A stretch of DNA of 52,566 nt from Bacteroidota bacterium (GCA_020160935.1 JAIUPL010000036.1:1-52566), one strand, 5' to 3'. Shown: positions 41,769 through 50,960, numbered from the stretch's first letter. Notes: generated by a model from the letters alone, not told the origin. Program-made: numbers and translations.

Positions 41769-41902
41769 GTCCTGAGTCGACAGTCCTGAGTCCTGAGTCC
41801 GTAGAGTTGACCTATATGCTTTCGGCATTCTTTTTTGAAAAAGTCAAAAGCAAATAGGTCAACTCTACGGACTCAGGACTCAGGACTGTCGACTCAGGAC
41901 TT
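41768..41902. repeat. Heptamer inverted array, AGTCCTG family (copy 2)
   Basis: AGTCCTG units on the left, CAGGACT units on the right, and an inner stem GTCCGTAGAGTTGACCTAT with its exact complement. Its right end encodes the last serine and stop codon of the histidine kinase. Confidence 0.9.
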
Positions 41903-43426
41903 TTTAAATTTCACCCAAAACTCACTCCCTTCCTCTACAGCGCTGCTAAACCCGACTTCACCGTTCATCATCTCCGCATATCGCTGCACGATGTAAAGGC
42001 CGAGGCCCGTTCCCTGAATATTGGTGGCATTGCTGGCCCTGAAAAAGCGGCCGAACAGGTGTTTCTGATCCGGCTCCGGGATACCAACGCCATGGTCGCG
42101 GACGCTGATTTGTATGCTGGCGGGGCCGATATGACTATTGACCTGTATGATGGATTGTTCCGGCGAATATTTAATGGCATTGGATACCAGATTGATCAGG
42201 ATATTTTTGAGCAAACGACCATCAAGTTGGGCATTTCGATCGCCTTCATGGGTATACTCCAGTTGCTGACCGGGTTTGAACAGGTTTTTCATTTCCTGAT
42301 GCAGGTCTTCAATCAGTGCCGGCAGGTCGATTTCCTCCATACTGGCTTGCACATGACCTTCTTCCAGGCGGCCGAGGGACAAAAATTCGGTCAGAATGGT
42401 GTTCAGTCCGTTGACGGCATTTTTGATCCGATCTGCATGTTTTTTTACATTCGCCAAATCCTGCCGATCGGCATATTGTTGCACCAGCCCGGCAGACGAG
42501 AGAACGGAAGTAAGAGGTGTCCTGAATTCGTGGGAGGCCATGCTAACAAACCGGCTTTTGAGTTCGCCCAGTTCGCGTTCCCTGTCGAGCGCTATGCCCA
42601 GTTCATTTTTGGCTAATTCCAGTTCTCGGGTACGGTCGGCCACTTTGTTTTCGAGGCCTTCGTTCGCATCTTTCAAGGCTTCCGACAAGGCCGCCAATTC
42701 TCTTTTTTGCTCGAGAATGGAATCCTCATAATTTTTCCGGTAGGTGTTGTCCACAATAAATGCCACTACAAATTCTCCTTCGTTGCTTTTAAACGGGCTC
42801 AGGCTTACCTCTACCGGAAATTCGGTACCATCTTTTCGCAAGCCGCTGAGATTCTGCCCGGTACCCATATTTCGCGGATGTGGATTCTGGTGAAAAGAGG
42901 CCCGGTGTTCTGCATGTCGGGTGGCAAACCTTTGCGGGATAAGTTTTTCAATGGGCACGTTACTCAATTCGCCGTTATCATACCCGAACAGTTTTTCCAG
43001 TGCCGGATTAGCCATCACGATCTGGCCTTTGCGGGTTGTCATCAAAATGCCGTTGGTGGCATATTCGAACAAGGCCTTGAATCGGCCTTCCTGCTGCTGC
43101 TCCGTTTCCCGCAGGGAAATATACCGCACAACAAAGAAAGCAGCGGCCCAAAAACTGATGACCGGAGGAACCCTTTCCAACAAAATTTCCTGCAAGGGCG
43201 CTTCTTGCGGTTTAAAAAAAACAGCCAGTACAGTAAGCGCAGTCGTTACAACTGCCAGCAAAAAAACATCCCCTTTTTCTTTGAAAAAAATGGCCATAAA
43301 ATGGGCCAGCAGGTAGGCAAAAACGATGTTGAACTCCTTCGGCAGCAGCATGTCGCCAATAAACACGACGACTACCAGCAGCCAGACGAGTTTTGCCCAG
43401 CGATTGTCATATTGAATGGTAAACAT
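41894..43426 (-). CDS. Membrane PAS-domain sensor histidine kinase
   Basis: The 510-residue protein has three to four N-terminal membrane helices (about residues 12-105), a PAS domain (about 115-235, FEYATNGILMTTRKGQIVMA), a coiled coil (about 240-290), the His-containing dimerisation domain (SHEFRTPLTSVLSS) and the ATPase domain (NLVSNAIKYSP, DHGVGIP, GTGLGLYIV). It autophosphorylates in response to a membrane or internal signal and passes phosphate to a response regulator; the one at 38686 is the nearest candidate. The ATG at 43426 is preferred over 43450, which adds only MIYYDLHA. The final KS-stop is encoded by a repeat array. Confidence 0.92.
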   Translation of the reverse strand: MFTIQYDNRWAKLVWLLVVVVFIGDMLLPKEFNIVFAYLLAHFMAIFFKEKGDVFLLAVVTTALTVLAVFFKPQEAPLQEILLERVPPVISFWAAAFFVVRYISLRETEQQQEGRFKALFEYATNGILMTTRKGQIVMANPALEKLFGYDNGELSNVPIEKLIPQRFATRHAEHRASFHQNPHPRNMGTGQNLSGLRKDGTEFPVEVSLSPFKSNEGEFVVAFIVDNTYRKNYEDSILEQKRELAALSEALKDANEGLENKVADRTRELELAKNELGIALDRERELGELKSRFVSMASHEFRTPLTSVLSSAGLVQQYADRQDLANVKKHADRIKNAVNGLNTILTEFLSLGRLEEGHVQASMEEIDLPALIEDLHQEMKNLFKPGQQLEYTHEGDRNAQLDGRLLKNILINLVSNAIKYSPEQSIIQVNSHIGPASIQISVRDHGVGIPEPDQKHLFGRFFRASNATNIQGTGLGLYIVQRYAEMMNGEVGFSSAVEEGSEFWVKFKKS

Positions 43427-43493
43427 GGCGTGAAGATCATAATAAATCACAAATGAAGAAAACTTTCACAAAATGCGCTTGTTTGGTGCTGTC

Positions 43494-44840
43494 ATGAACA
43501 TACCTGTTTCTATTTTCTGGTTTCGGCGCGACCTTCGCCTGCACGACAACGCTGGCCTGTACCGCGCATTAAAAAGCACTTTTCCGGTGTTGCCGCTGTT
43601 TATTTTTGACCACAACATCCTGGACGACCTGAGTGACCGGTCAGATGCACGTGTTTCTTTTATCTACCAAAGTCTGGAAAGCCTGAAAACGGAACTGGAA
43701 CAACTCGGGAGCAGCCTGCTTGTGCTGAATGGACAACCTGAGCAGATTTGGCCGGAATTGTTGCAGCAATACAACGTTGGCGCCGTATACACCAACCACG
43801 ATTTTGAGCCCTATGCCATTCAACGGGATGCACAGGTAAAAGAATTGCTTGCCGAGCAAAACATCCCGCTCCATACCTTCAAAGATCATGTGATTTTTGA
43901 AAAAAACGAGGTGCTGAAATCGGATGGAACCCCGTACACGGTGTTTACCCCATACAGCCGGCGCTGGCTGGAAAAACTCGACACCAGGATTGTAAAAACC
44001 GTTGAAGGCCAGGAAACCAGTTTTTACCTCCACTCCTACCCTGTTGAAAAGTATTTTCACAATTTGCTCAAAACCAACCCTTTGTCCATGCCTTCCCTGG
44101 CCGACATCGGTTTTGAACCCACATCCATCAGTATTCCGCCAGCTTCTGTGGCACGCGGGTTGATCCGCAACTACGACAAAACCCGCGACTTTCCGGCCAT
44201 CGATGGCACCTCCCGGCTCGGTATTCATTTCCGCTTCGGCACCATCAGTATCCGGGAAAAAGCGCGTGCTGCCCGCGAACTGAACGGCACCTTTCTCAAC
44301 GAACTCATCTGGCGCGATTTTTACAGCCAGATTCTGGCCCATTTCCCGCACGTGGCAGGGCATGCTTTTCGGGCCCAATACGATCAAATCGCCTGGCGAA
44401 ACGAACCAGAAGATTTTGAAAAATGGTGCGCTGGTCGAACAGGCTACCCCATCGTCGACGCGGGTATGCGCCAACTGAATACCACCGGCTATATGCACAA
44501 CCGCGTGCGAATGATTGTGGCGAGTTTTCTGACCAAACACCTGCTGCTCGACTGGCGTCTCGGAGAGGCTTATTTTGCAGAAAAACTGCTCGACTTCGAC
44601 CTCGCCAGCAACTCCGGTGGCTGGCAATGGGCAGCCGGTTGCGGCACGGACGCTGCACCCTATTTCCGGATTTTCAACCCCACAGAACAAGCCAAAAAAT
44701 TTGACCCGGAATTCAAATACATCCGCCGTTGGGTGCCGGAGTTTGGCACCCCCAAATATCCGAAGCCTATGGTGGAGCATGTATTTGCGAGGGAACGATG
44801 TTTGGAAACGTATAAAAGTGTCCTAAGTCCTAAGTCCTGA
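43494..44840 (+). CDS. Deoxyribodipyrimidine photolyase/cryptochrome family protein
   Basis: The 448-residue protein has the photolyase N-terminal alpha/beta domain (SIFWFRRDLRLHDNAGLYRA) and the FAD-binding helical domain with TSRLGIHFRFGTISIRE, ELIWRDFYSQI, GRTGYPIVDAGMRQLNTTGY and NRVRMIVASFLTKHLLLDWR. These match CPD photolyases, which repair UV-induced pyrimidine dimers using blue light; Trp residues of the electron chain lie in SGGWQWAAG. A cryptochrome role is less likely but not excluded. The ATG at 43494 is preferred to 43473. The end VLSPKS is translated from AGTCCTA repeat units, so the natural C-terminus near CLETYK has been overwritten. The gene is divergent from the histidine kinase. 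Confidence 0.93.
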   Translation: MNIPVSIFWFRRDLRLHDNAGLYRALKSTFPVLPLFIFDHNILDDLSDRSDARVSFIYQSLESLKTELEQLGSSLLVLNGQPEQIWPELLQQYNVGAVYTNHDFEPYAIQRDAQVKELLAEQNIPLHTFKDHVIFEKNEVLKSDGTPYTVFTPYSRRWLEKLDTRIVKTVEGQETSFYLHSYPVEKYFHNLLKTNPLSMPSLADIGFEPTSISIPPASVARGLIRNYDKTRDFPAIDGTSRLGIHFRFGTISIREKARAARELNGTFLNELIWRDFYSQILAHFPHVAGHAFRAQYDQIAWRNEPEDFEKWCAGRTGYPIVDAGMRQLNTTGYMHNRVRMIVASFLTKHLLLDWRLGEAYFAEKLLDFDLASNSGGWQWAAGCGTDAAPYFRIFNPTEQAKKFDPEFKYIRRWVPEFGTPKYPKPMVEHVFARERCLETYKSVLSPKS

Positions 44841-44959
44841 GTCCTGAGTCAGTGGAGGAAAAGCATAATTTGTTTTTTCTTCCTTCATTTTTTCCATCCT
44901 GCCCTTCAAATGCCCTACTTTGCAACGACTCAGGACTTAAGACTCAGGACTCAGGACTT
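44820..44959. repeat. Heptamer inverted array, AGTCCTG family (degenerate copy)
   Basis: AGTCCTA/AGTCCTG units start inside the photolyase gene, and CAGGACT units run up to three bases before the nucleoside phosphorylase ATG. The core of about 85 bases has lost the inner stem of the family's other copies. A TACTTTG near 44916, one base short of the -7 consensus, could be the promoter of the next gene. Confidence 0.82.
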
Positions 44960-44961
44960 CT

Positions 44962-45828
44962 ATGAATTCTTCCGAACTAATTCTCAATGCCGACGGCAGC
45001 ATTTACCACCTGCACCTGCATCCCGAACAGGTATCGCCGCTCATTATCACTGTAGGCGACCAGGATCGGGTAGCCAAAGTAAGCCGCTACTTCGACCGGA
45101 TAGAGCACCGTGTGCGCAAACGGGAGTTTGTAACCCATACAGGCTGGCTGGGAAAACAACGTATTACCGTCATTTCTACCGGCATCGGGCCCGATAATGT
45201 GGACATCGTGCTCAACGAACTGGATGCGCTGTTCAACATAGACCTGACAACGCGACAGGTAAAACCACGGCTACGACAACTGACCTTCATTCGACTTGGC
45301 ACAGCGGGCTGCTTGCAAGCGGAAGTGCCCGTAGATGCTTTGGTGGCCAGCAATGGCGCCATTGGTATGGACGGGCTGCTGCAATTTTATCGGGCGCCGG
45401 AGCAACAGCAGCATCCGCTGCTCGATGCATTGCGCCGTCATACAGCCGAAAAGTGGACCTTCCCCGTAGCACCTTATTTTGTGGAAACAGCCCCGGAACT
45501 GTTGTCGAAGTTTGCCGATTTCCATCAGGGCATCACCGCCACCAATCCGGGTTTTTATGGCCCGCAAGGTCGGCAGTTGCGCGCAACGGTTGCGCAGCCC
45601 CAATACCTGGATTTATTGCAATCCTTTGATTACCAAGGCAGAAAAATTGTGAATCTGGAAATGGAAACGGCGGCTATGTACGGACTTTCGCAAATGCTGG
45701 GGCACCGGGCCATTTCCATCAGCGCCATTCTTGCCAACCGGGCGCTCGGGCAATTCAGCCAGAATCCGGCGCGCAGCGTCAAACACTTGATCAAAACAGT
45801 CATGGAGAAAATTTCACATGGAATTTAA
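44962..45828 (+). CDS. Nucleoside phosphorylase
   Basis: The 288-residue enzyme is of the PNP/UDP phosphorylase family. HLHPEQVSPLIITVGDQDRV leads to the phosphate-binding region, STGIGPDNVDIVLNEL is the conserved glycine-rich segment, LGTAGCLQ follows, and the ribose-binding NLEMETAAMYGLSQMLGH closes the site. It splits purine or uridine nucleosides with phosphate in salvage, in the cytoplasm; the base specificity is not certain. The start follows a repeat array directly. The next gene begins 60 bases after its stop. Confidence 0.9.
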   Translation: MNSSELILNADGSIYHLHLHPEQVSPLIITVGDQDRVAKVSRYFDRIEHRVRKREFVTHTGWLGKQRITVISTGIGPDNVDIVLNELDALFNIDLTTRQVKPRLRQLTFIRLGTAGCLQAEVPVDALVASNGAIGMDGLLQFYRAPEQQQHPLLDALRRHTAEKWTFPVAPYFVETAPELLSKFADFHQGITATNPGFYGPQGRQLRATVAQPQYLDLLQSFDYQGRKIVNLEMETAAMYGLSQMLGHRAISISAILANRALGQFSQNPARSVKHLIKTVMEKISHGI

Positions 45829-45888
45829 GTATAATCCACTACTTTCACCTGCGTTATCAAAAACCGTTTTTCAACAAACTCTACCATT

Positions 45889-46323
45889 ATGAAATCACTC
45901 TTTTTATCCCTGAAAATCAACACCTTCAGCCTGTTGGTGGGCCTGTCCATCGCAGCATCTGCGGCCCTGCTTCCCGCCTGTATGGCGCCGTACGACGCGA
46001 TGGGCACGGAATACGTCAACAGTATTTCCACCAAACTGCCTGCCCTGATGAACAAAGCCACCGAAGCTTACAGCAAACATGAAACAGAAGTTAGCAGCCT
46101 GAACAGCGAACTCGACAAAGTGGTGGCCCATGCCGCATCGATGAAAAAAAACAAGGAAGTAGCCGAATCCTGGAGACTCTTGCAAACAGACCTCGTAGCG
46201 CCGTTTATCGCCCGCTGGAAAGACAAGGGAAAACTCGACAAGGATTTTATCAAGGAAGCCACCATGCAGGTCACGAAAAGCCTGGATGCTATCAAACGTG
46301 CTGAAGCAGCCAAAAAGAAATAA
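45889..46323 (+). CDS. Hypothetical lipoprotein
   Basis: The 144-residue protein has a lipoprotein-type signal (FSLLVGLSIAASAALLPAC, Cys31), then a helical region rich in Lys, Glu and Ala (NKATEAYSKHETEVSSLNSE) resembling a coiled coil. It should be anchored to a membrane facing the periplasm. I recognise no family. The gene 46 bases downstream encodes another small helical protein, and the two may act together. Confidence 0.65.
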   Translation: MKSLFLSLKINTFSLLVGLSIAASAALLPACMAPYDAMGTEYVNSISTKLPALMNKATEAYSKHETEVSSLNSELDKVVAHAASMKKNKEVAESWRLLQTDLVAPFIARWKDKGKLDKDFIKEATMQVTKSLDAIKRAEAAKKK

Positions 46324-46369
46324 ATAATTGAAAATCAATCTTTTAAACACACTATAAAACCAACGAAAC

Positions 46370-46705
46370 ATGCCAGGAAAAGGTCAGGAAATACAGGATG
46401 CGCTGGACGGGCTGGACAACCAGATCACCGCCATGGTATCCGACTTTGTACGCCGCCGCCGTAAACACTACGAAGAGGCCGCCCAGCGCTTGCACAACAG
46501 CCTGAAAAAAGATGTGCGTCGCTATGGCGAAATGCTTGCTGATAAAAAGATCAACCAGGAAGATTTCGAAATGCTGGTTCAAGGCCGTATGACACAGGTA
46601 AAAATTGAACTGCTGTCGGAATTATCGGTTTCCAAGGCCAAGTTTGAAGACATCGCCATGGAGATATTGAAACTGACGTTTAAGACGTTGTTGGTGGTGA
46701 TTTGA
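46370..46705 (+). CDS. Small helical hypothetical protein
   Basis: The 111-residue protein is highly charged and helical (FVRRRRKHYEEAAQRLHNSL, KKINQEDFEMLVQGRMTQVK) and probably cytoplasmic. The last codons (LVVI and stop) run into the first bases of the GTTGAT repeat array, so its original end may be altered. No family is recognised. It lies directly after the lipoprotein gene and probably shares its transcript. Confidence 0.6.
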   Translation: MPGKGQEIQDALDGLDNQITAMVSDFVRRRRKHYEEAAQRLHNSLKKDVRRYGEMLADKKINQEDFEMLVQGRMTQVKIELLSELSVSKAKFEDIAMEILKLTFKTLLVVI

Positions 46706-46887
46706 TGAGGTTGATGAAGGTTGATGAGGGTTGATGAAGGTTGATGAGGGTTGATGAAGGTTGATGAGGGTTGATATTCAACCACTCGACTAGTGAAGAA
46801 ATCTCACCTTACCCCGAGCCGCAACTTATCAACCCTCATCAACTCTCATCAACCCTCATCAACCTTTATCAACCCTCATCAACCCCC
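46702..46887. repeat. Tandem-unit inverted array, GTTGAT family (copy 3)
   Basis: The left arm is alternating GTTGATGAAG and GTTGATGAGG units, and the right arm ATCAACCCTC/ATCAACTCTC units. The core has TATTCAACCACTCGA and CCGAGCCG, as in copies at 1232 and 8614. Frames through it give only [15 protein letters not shown] peptide. Confidence 0.88.
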
Positions 46888-46925
46888 AATATGCCATTTT
46901 GTCACCTTCTTTCCAAACTATCCAC

Positions 46926-46933
46926 TATCTTTG
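46926..46933 (+). promoter_or_regulatory. -7 promoter box of miaB
   Basis: TATCTTTG matches TAnnTTTG exactly, 16 bases before the chosen ATG at 46949. The nearest TTG (46899-46901) lies 24 bases upstream, further than usual. Confidence 0.55.
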
Positions 46934-46948
46934 CGGCGCTTAAAGTCA

Positions 46949-48403
46949 ATGCCACAAGATATGTACGATAACAACCCGACCATTGAGGGGATCAAAACGA
47001 TAGATGAAGCCCGCCAGGGCGCCGTGTTATTCAAGGAACACTGGCAGGAGAGCGATACGCCGGGCATCAAAAAATTCTATATCGAGAGTTACGGCTGCCA
47101 GATGAATTTCAGCGATTCTGAAATCGTGGCCAGCATCCTCGGGGATGCCGGTTATGCGCCTACCCGCAATATAGAAGAAAGCGACCTCATCCTGATCAAT
47201 ACCTGCTCCATTCGGGAAAAAGCCGAAGAAACGGTGCGCAAACGCCTCCGTATCTTCGAAATGCTGAAAAAACAACGCCCCGACATGAAAGTTGGCGTAC
47301 TTGGCTGCATGGCCGAACGCCTGAAAAAACAGTGGCTGGAAGAAGAAAAACTTGTCGACCTCGTCGTCGGCCCTGATGCCTACCGCGACCTGCCCAACCT
47401 CATCGGAGGCGCCGAAGAAGGCAACCGCATGGTGAATGTGCTGCTCAGCCGCGAAGAAACCTATGCCGACATCAGCCCCGTGCGCCTCGAAAGCAACGGC
47501 ATCACGGCCTTTATTTCCATCATGCGTGGCTGCGACAATATGTGTTCCTTCTGCGTAGTGCCGTTCACGCGTGGCCGCGAGCGCTCGCGCGACCCGTTCA
47601 GCATCCTGGCCGAAGCCACCGACCTGTTTCAGCGCGGCTACCGCGAGGTGACGCTGCTGGGCCAGAATGTGGATTCATACAAATGGGAAAACCCGGACAA
47701 CGGCCAACTGGTCAATTTTGCCAATCTGCTGGAAATGACCGCCGGCGTGCATCCCGACCTGCGCGTGCGCTTCAGCACCAGCCACCCGAAAGACATGACC
47801 GACGATGTGCTGCACGTGATGGCCGCCCATGAAAATATCTGCAAGTACATCCACCTGCCGGTACAATCGGGCAACAGCCGCATCCTCGAACTGATGAACC
47901 GCACCTACGACCGCGCCTGGTACGAAAACCGCATCGAAGCCATTCGGCGCATTATGCCCGACTGCGCTGTATCGAGCGACATTATTACCGGCTTTTGCAC
48001 CGAAACGGAAGAAGAACACCAGGACACGCTCAGCATCGTCGAGTGGGCGAACTACTCCATGTCTTACATGTTTTATTACTCCGAACGCCCCGGTACGCTG
48101 GCTGCCCGCAAATACGCCGACGACATTCCGGAAGACATCAAAAAACGCCGCCTCAATGAGGTCATTCGCCTGCAAAACGCTGTCAGCCACCGCCACAACC
48201 AGGCCGACATTGGTAAAATGTTCAAGGTGCTGATCGAAGGCAACTCCCGCAAATCGGAACAGGATTTCAGCGGCCGCAATACACAGAACAAGATGGTGGT
48301 TTTCCCGAAAGTGGAAGGATACAAGCCGGGCGATTATGCGATGGTGCGGGTGAAAGAAGCGACGAGTGCAACGTTGCTGGGGGAAATCGTACCCGTATCC
48401 TAA
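46949..48403 (+). CDS. miaB: tRNA-2-methylthio-N6-dimethylallyladenosine synthase MiaB
   Basis: The 484-residue enzyme shows the MiaB layout: an N-terminal UPF0004 domain with [13 protein letters not shown] and further Cys in [11 protein letters not shown] and [10 protein letters not shown], a radical SAM centre [18 protein letters not shown], and a TRAM domain at the C-terminus ([13 protein letters not shown]). It adds a methylthio group to isopentenyladenosine at position 37 of certain tRNAs. An upstream frame to 46793 adds 52 residues translated from repeats; the ATG at 46949 (or 46961) follows a -7 box at 46926. It is a housekeeping gene with no operon partner here. Confidence 0.95.
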   Translation: MPQDMYDNNPTIEGIKTIDEARQGAVLFKEHWQESDTPGIKKFYIESYGCQMNFSDSEIVASILGDAGYAPTRNIEESDLILINTCSIREKAEETVRKRLRIFEMLKKQRPDMKVGVLGCMAERLKKQWLEEEKLVDLVVGPDAYRDLPNLIGGAEEGNRMVNVLLSREETYADISPVRLESNGITAFISIMRGCDNMCSFCVVPFTRGRERSRDPFSILAEATDLFQRGYREVTLLGQNVDSYKWENPDNGQLVNFANLLEMTAGVHPDLRVRFSTSHPKDMTDDVLHVMAAHENICKYIHLPVQSGNSRILELMNRTYDRAWYENRIEAIRRIMPDCAVSSDIITGFCTETEEEHQDTLSIVEWANYSMSYMFYYSERPGTLAARKYADDIPEDIKKRRLNEVIRLQNAVSHRHNQADIGKMFKVLIEGNSRKSEQDFSGRNTQNKMVVFPKVEGYKPGDYAMVRVKEATSATLLGEIVPVS

Positions 48404-48482
48404 ACAATCCACCAATTCTTATATCTGGCATTGCACGGCTGTCTTTTATTGTCATCGATTTATTTAACTGCACGAAGCCTAA

Positions 48483-48701
48483 ATGAACAACACAACCCCT
48501 CGGATCAAACTTGTTATTGCCATCATTTGCACTTTGGCGTATGTTTTAATTAGAGTACCAAGCCTGATTGTCAACGAGACATATATCGGTGAAGAGACAA
48601 TTGGATACAAGAAAGGGTTAAGTCTGTCTGCTGATTTGCTCATTGCGATAGGGCTGCTACTTTCACTTTTGATTTTGTACAGATTTCAAAAAACTTCCTA
48701 A
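48483..48701 (+). CDS. Small two-helix membrane protein
   Basis: The 72-residue protein has two membrane helices (LVIAIICTLAYVLIRVPSLI and LLIAIGLLLSLLILY) joined by a loop with acidic and Gly-Tyr residues. No family is recognised. The sequence is more AT-rich than the surrounding core genes, as is the next gene, 22 bases away; both may have been acquired together. Confidence 0.6.
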   Translation: MNNTTPRIKLVIAIICTLAYVLIRVPSLIVNETYIGEETIGYKKGLSLSADLLIAIGLLLSLLILYRFQKTS

Positions 48702-48723
48702 ACTTCTCAACCTCATAATCTAC

Positions 48724-49470
48724 ATGAAAAGCCTCGTTCTACCATGTTTATTACTTGTTTCTATTTACGGTAAATCTCAATCTTTTGCTCCAATTCTCTA
48801 TGGAGGAATACGTTCAGAGGATGAGTTCTGGTTCAGAGAAAAAGAATTTCGTTTCTATGTACCTGATGAACCAAATGGACGGAATATTTATATTGATCGA
48901 ATACGGAGAGAATCGGCTTTTGGAATGGCAGGCATTGCCCATACCGATGTAAAAGGAAACATTTTTGAATTAAGTGGATCGTTTCAATTCAATCATGGTG
49001 TGTTAGAACTTTTCACCCAATTCGATTCTACCCAGGTTCCTTATGAAATTATTAGCAGGGCTTATGGCACCACTGAGACAAAAGGTTTTGACATACAGTT
49101 CGGATATCATATAAAACTGCTGAAAAATGTGCCTGATTTGAAATGGAGAAGATACATAGGAGTTTTTCTTAATTATTCTTTCGCTTCTATGAAATTTAAT
49201 CCTGTTTATGAAAACGTGTACCCATTGGAGCGGTCTAAAAATGAATTATCTGTGGGCTTTACACCTCATTTGCAACGAAATATTACTAAAAAACTGTTTT
49301 TGGATCTGAGTGCCAGTTTTTTTGTTATTAATCGTCAGTTGGATTTTACAGCGATCCGAAATCCTGCGCTTTCGAAAAGACAACAGGAAAATACGGTTTT
49401 GGATGGTGGTATTTTGAATCGTTGCTGGTTTAGAGCGGGTATTGGCTGGACTCTTTTTTCCAAAGAATAA
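48724..49470 (+). CDS. Hypothetical exported beta-barrel-like protein
   Basis: The 248-residue protein has a signal peptide (MKSLVLPCLLLVSIYGKSQS). Its body is rich in alternating aromatic and polar residues (GFDIQFGYHIKLLKNVPDLK, RRYIGVFLNYSFASMKFNPV, LFLDLSASFFVINRQLDF) and ends in an aromatic strand (RAGIGWTLFSKE), which suggests a small outer-membrane barrel. I do not recognise a family. Codons are AT-rich compared with miaB and the sigma-54 activator on either side, a hint of transfer. It is probably co-transcribed with the small membrane protein before it. Confidence 0.65.
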   Translation: MKSLVLPCLLLVSIYGKSQSFAPILYGGIRSEDEFWFREKEFRFYVPDEPNGRNIYIDRIRRESAFGMAGIAHTDVKGNIFELSGSFQFNHGVLELFTQFDSTQVPYEIISRAYGTTETKGFDIQFGYHIKLLKNVPDLKWRRYIGVFLNYSFASMKFNPVYENVYPLERSKNELSVGFTPHLQRNITKKLFLDLSASFFVINRQLDFTAIRNPALSKRQQENTVLDGGILNRCWFRAGIGWTLFSKE

Positions 49471-49528
49471 AAACAATAAATCCTGTTTTAAGCCTACGTT
49501 TTTCAATCAGTGTTTATAATTTAAATCA

Positions 49529-50827
49529 GTGGCTAACAACCAATTACAATCCATAAAAGCCCGTTTCGGGATCATCGGCAACTCTGCCATGCTGGATGCC
49601 GCGCTCGACACGGCCGTGCGCGTGGCTGCCACCGACCTCACTGTGCTCATCACAGGAGAGAGCGGTGTGGGCAAGGAAGCCTTTTCCAAGGTCATACACG
49701 CCCTGAGCAGCCGAAAGCACAACGATTTTATTGCCATCAACTGCGGCGCCATCCCCGAAGGCACCATCAATTCGGAGTTGTTCGGACACGAAAAGGGTTC
49801 GTTTACCGGCGCCGTAGGCGACCGCAAAGGCTATTTCGAAACCGTCAACGGGGGCACCATTTTCCTCGATGAAATCGGCGAAATGCCGCTCGACACACAG
49901 GCTTATCTCCTGCGCGTGCTGGAATCGGGTGAGTTCATCCGAGTCGGCGCCAGCAAAACCCTGAAAACCGATGTGCGCGTCATTGCCGCCACCAATGTCA
50001 ACCTGGAAGAAGCCGTCCGCAAGGGCAAATTCCGCGAAGACCTGTTTTACCGACTCAGTACCGTGCCTATTCGCGTGCCCTCCCTTAAGGAGCGCAGGGA
50101 AGATATTCCGGTGTTGTTCCGCAAATTTGCCTATGACTTTGCCGAGAAATACCGCATGCAGCCCATCCGCCTCGACGACCGCGCTGAACTGGTGCTGGAA
50201 AACTACAACTGGCCCGGCAACATCCGCGAACTCAAAAACGTAGCCGAGCAACTCAGCGTGCTGTCAGAAGACCGCCATCTCACGGCCGAACAACTGCAAC
50301 ATTCCATGCCGCAGTTGTTCAACCGTAATTTGCCGGTGCTTTCGGGTAGAAACGGTGGAAGCAGCGCCGATAATTTTCAGGAACGCGACATCTTGTACAA
50401 GGTCTTGTTCGATATGAAGAACGACCTCAACGACCTCAAGGCGCTCATTTACGAACTCGTGCGCAGCAACGACCTGCACATGCCCGATATTAATTCGGTG
50501 CGGCAACTGGCGCCCTCCTACCCTGCCAGCGCGTATCCTTCGCATACGCCGACCTTCGAAAACAAGGATTTTCAGCATGAGCGGGAACCGTACTACACAC
50601 CCGTCGAGCCGGAGCGTATCAAACCCATCATCATCGAACCAGGAAAAACGGGCGTCGGATTTGACAAAAGCGAAGAAGCCGATTCTCCCCTGGCCATGGA
50701 TGAAATTGAAAAAGAAGCCATTCGTCGTGCCTTGAAAAAATACAACGGCCGCCGTAAAGAGGCTGCGGAGGAATTGAAAATCAGCGAACGGACCTTGTAT
50801 CGAAAAATCAAACAGTACGACCTGTAG
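49529..50827 (+). CDS. Sigma-54-dependent activator without a sensory domain
   Basis: The 432-residue protein begins almost directly with the AAA+ domain of sigma-54 activators (about residues 14-245): Walker A GESGVGKE, the GAFTGA-type loop GSFTGA, Walker B GGTIFLDEIG, and the arginine finger region FREDLFYRL. A linker of about 130 residues follows, polar and Pro-rich (YPASAYPSHTPTF, EREPYYTPVEPERIKPIII), and a Fis-type helix-turn-helix (KEAAEELKISERTLYRKIKQ) ends it. There is no receiver, GAF or PAS domain, so control must come from partners, the linker or expression level. It uses a GTG start. Related proteins are found in many Bacteroidota. Confidence 0.9.
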   Translation: MANNQLQSIKARFGIIGNSAMLDAALDTAVRVAATDLTVLITGESGVGKEAFSKVIHALSSRKHNDFIAINCGAIPEGTINSELFGHEKGSFTGAVGDRKGYFETVNGGTIFLDEIGEMPLDTQAYLLRVLESGEFIRVGASKTLKTDVRVIAATNVNLEEAVRKGKFREDLFYRLSTVPIRVPSLKERREDIPVLFRKFAYDFAEKYRMQPIRLDDRAELVLENYNWPGNIRELKNVAEQLSVLSEDRHLTAEQLQHSMPQLFNRNLPVLSGRNGGSSADNFQERDILYKVLFDMKNDLNDLKALIYELVRSNDLHMPDINSVRQLAPSYPASAYPSHTPTFENKDFQHEREPYYTPVEPERIKPIIIEPGKTGVGFDKSEEADSPLAMDEIEKEAIRRALKKYNGRRKEAAEELKISERTLYRKIKQYDL

Positions 50828-50960
50828 CAGCAGGCTGTTAACGAATACAAAAACCCGGCAGCCCCATACCGCGATCATGGATATTTGCACGTCCTAATGG
50901 CGCCCGTCTTCAAACGGCTCCATTTTTTATGCACCAAAACGATTCAAAAAGTCATTTCGG

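Noticed and set aside
43641-44780. 379-residue open frame antisense to the photolyase gene
   Set aside because: The plus strand carries clear photolyase motifs; the reverse frame has no recognisable features.
1232-46887. Repeat arrays as CRISPR
   Set aside because: Units are about 7-10 bases with no unique spacers of constant size, and no cas genes are present.
46793-46948. N-terminal extension of MiaB
   Set aside because: It is translated from the repeat array and lies before the -7 box at 46926; MiaB normally starts near 46949.
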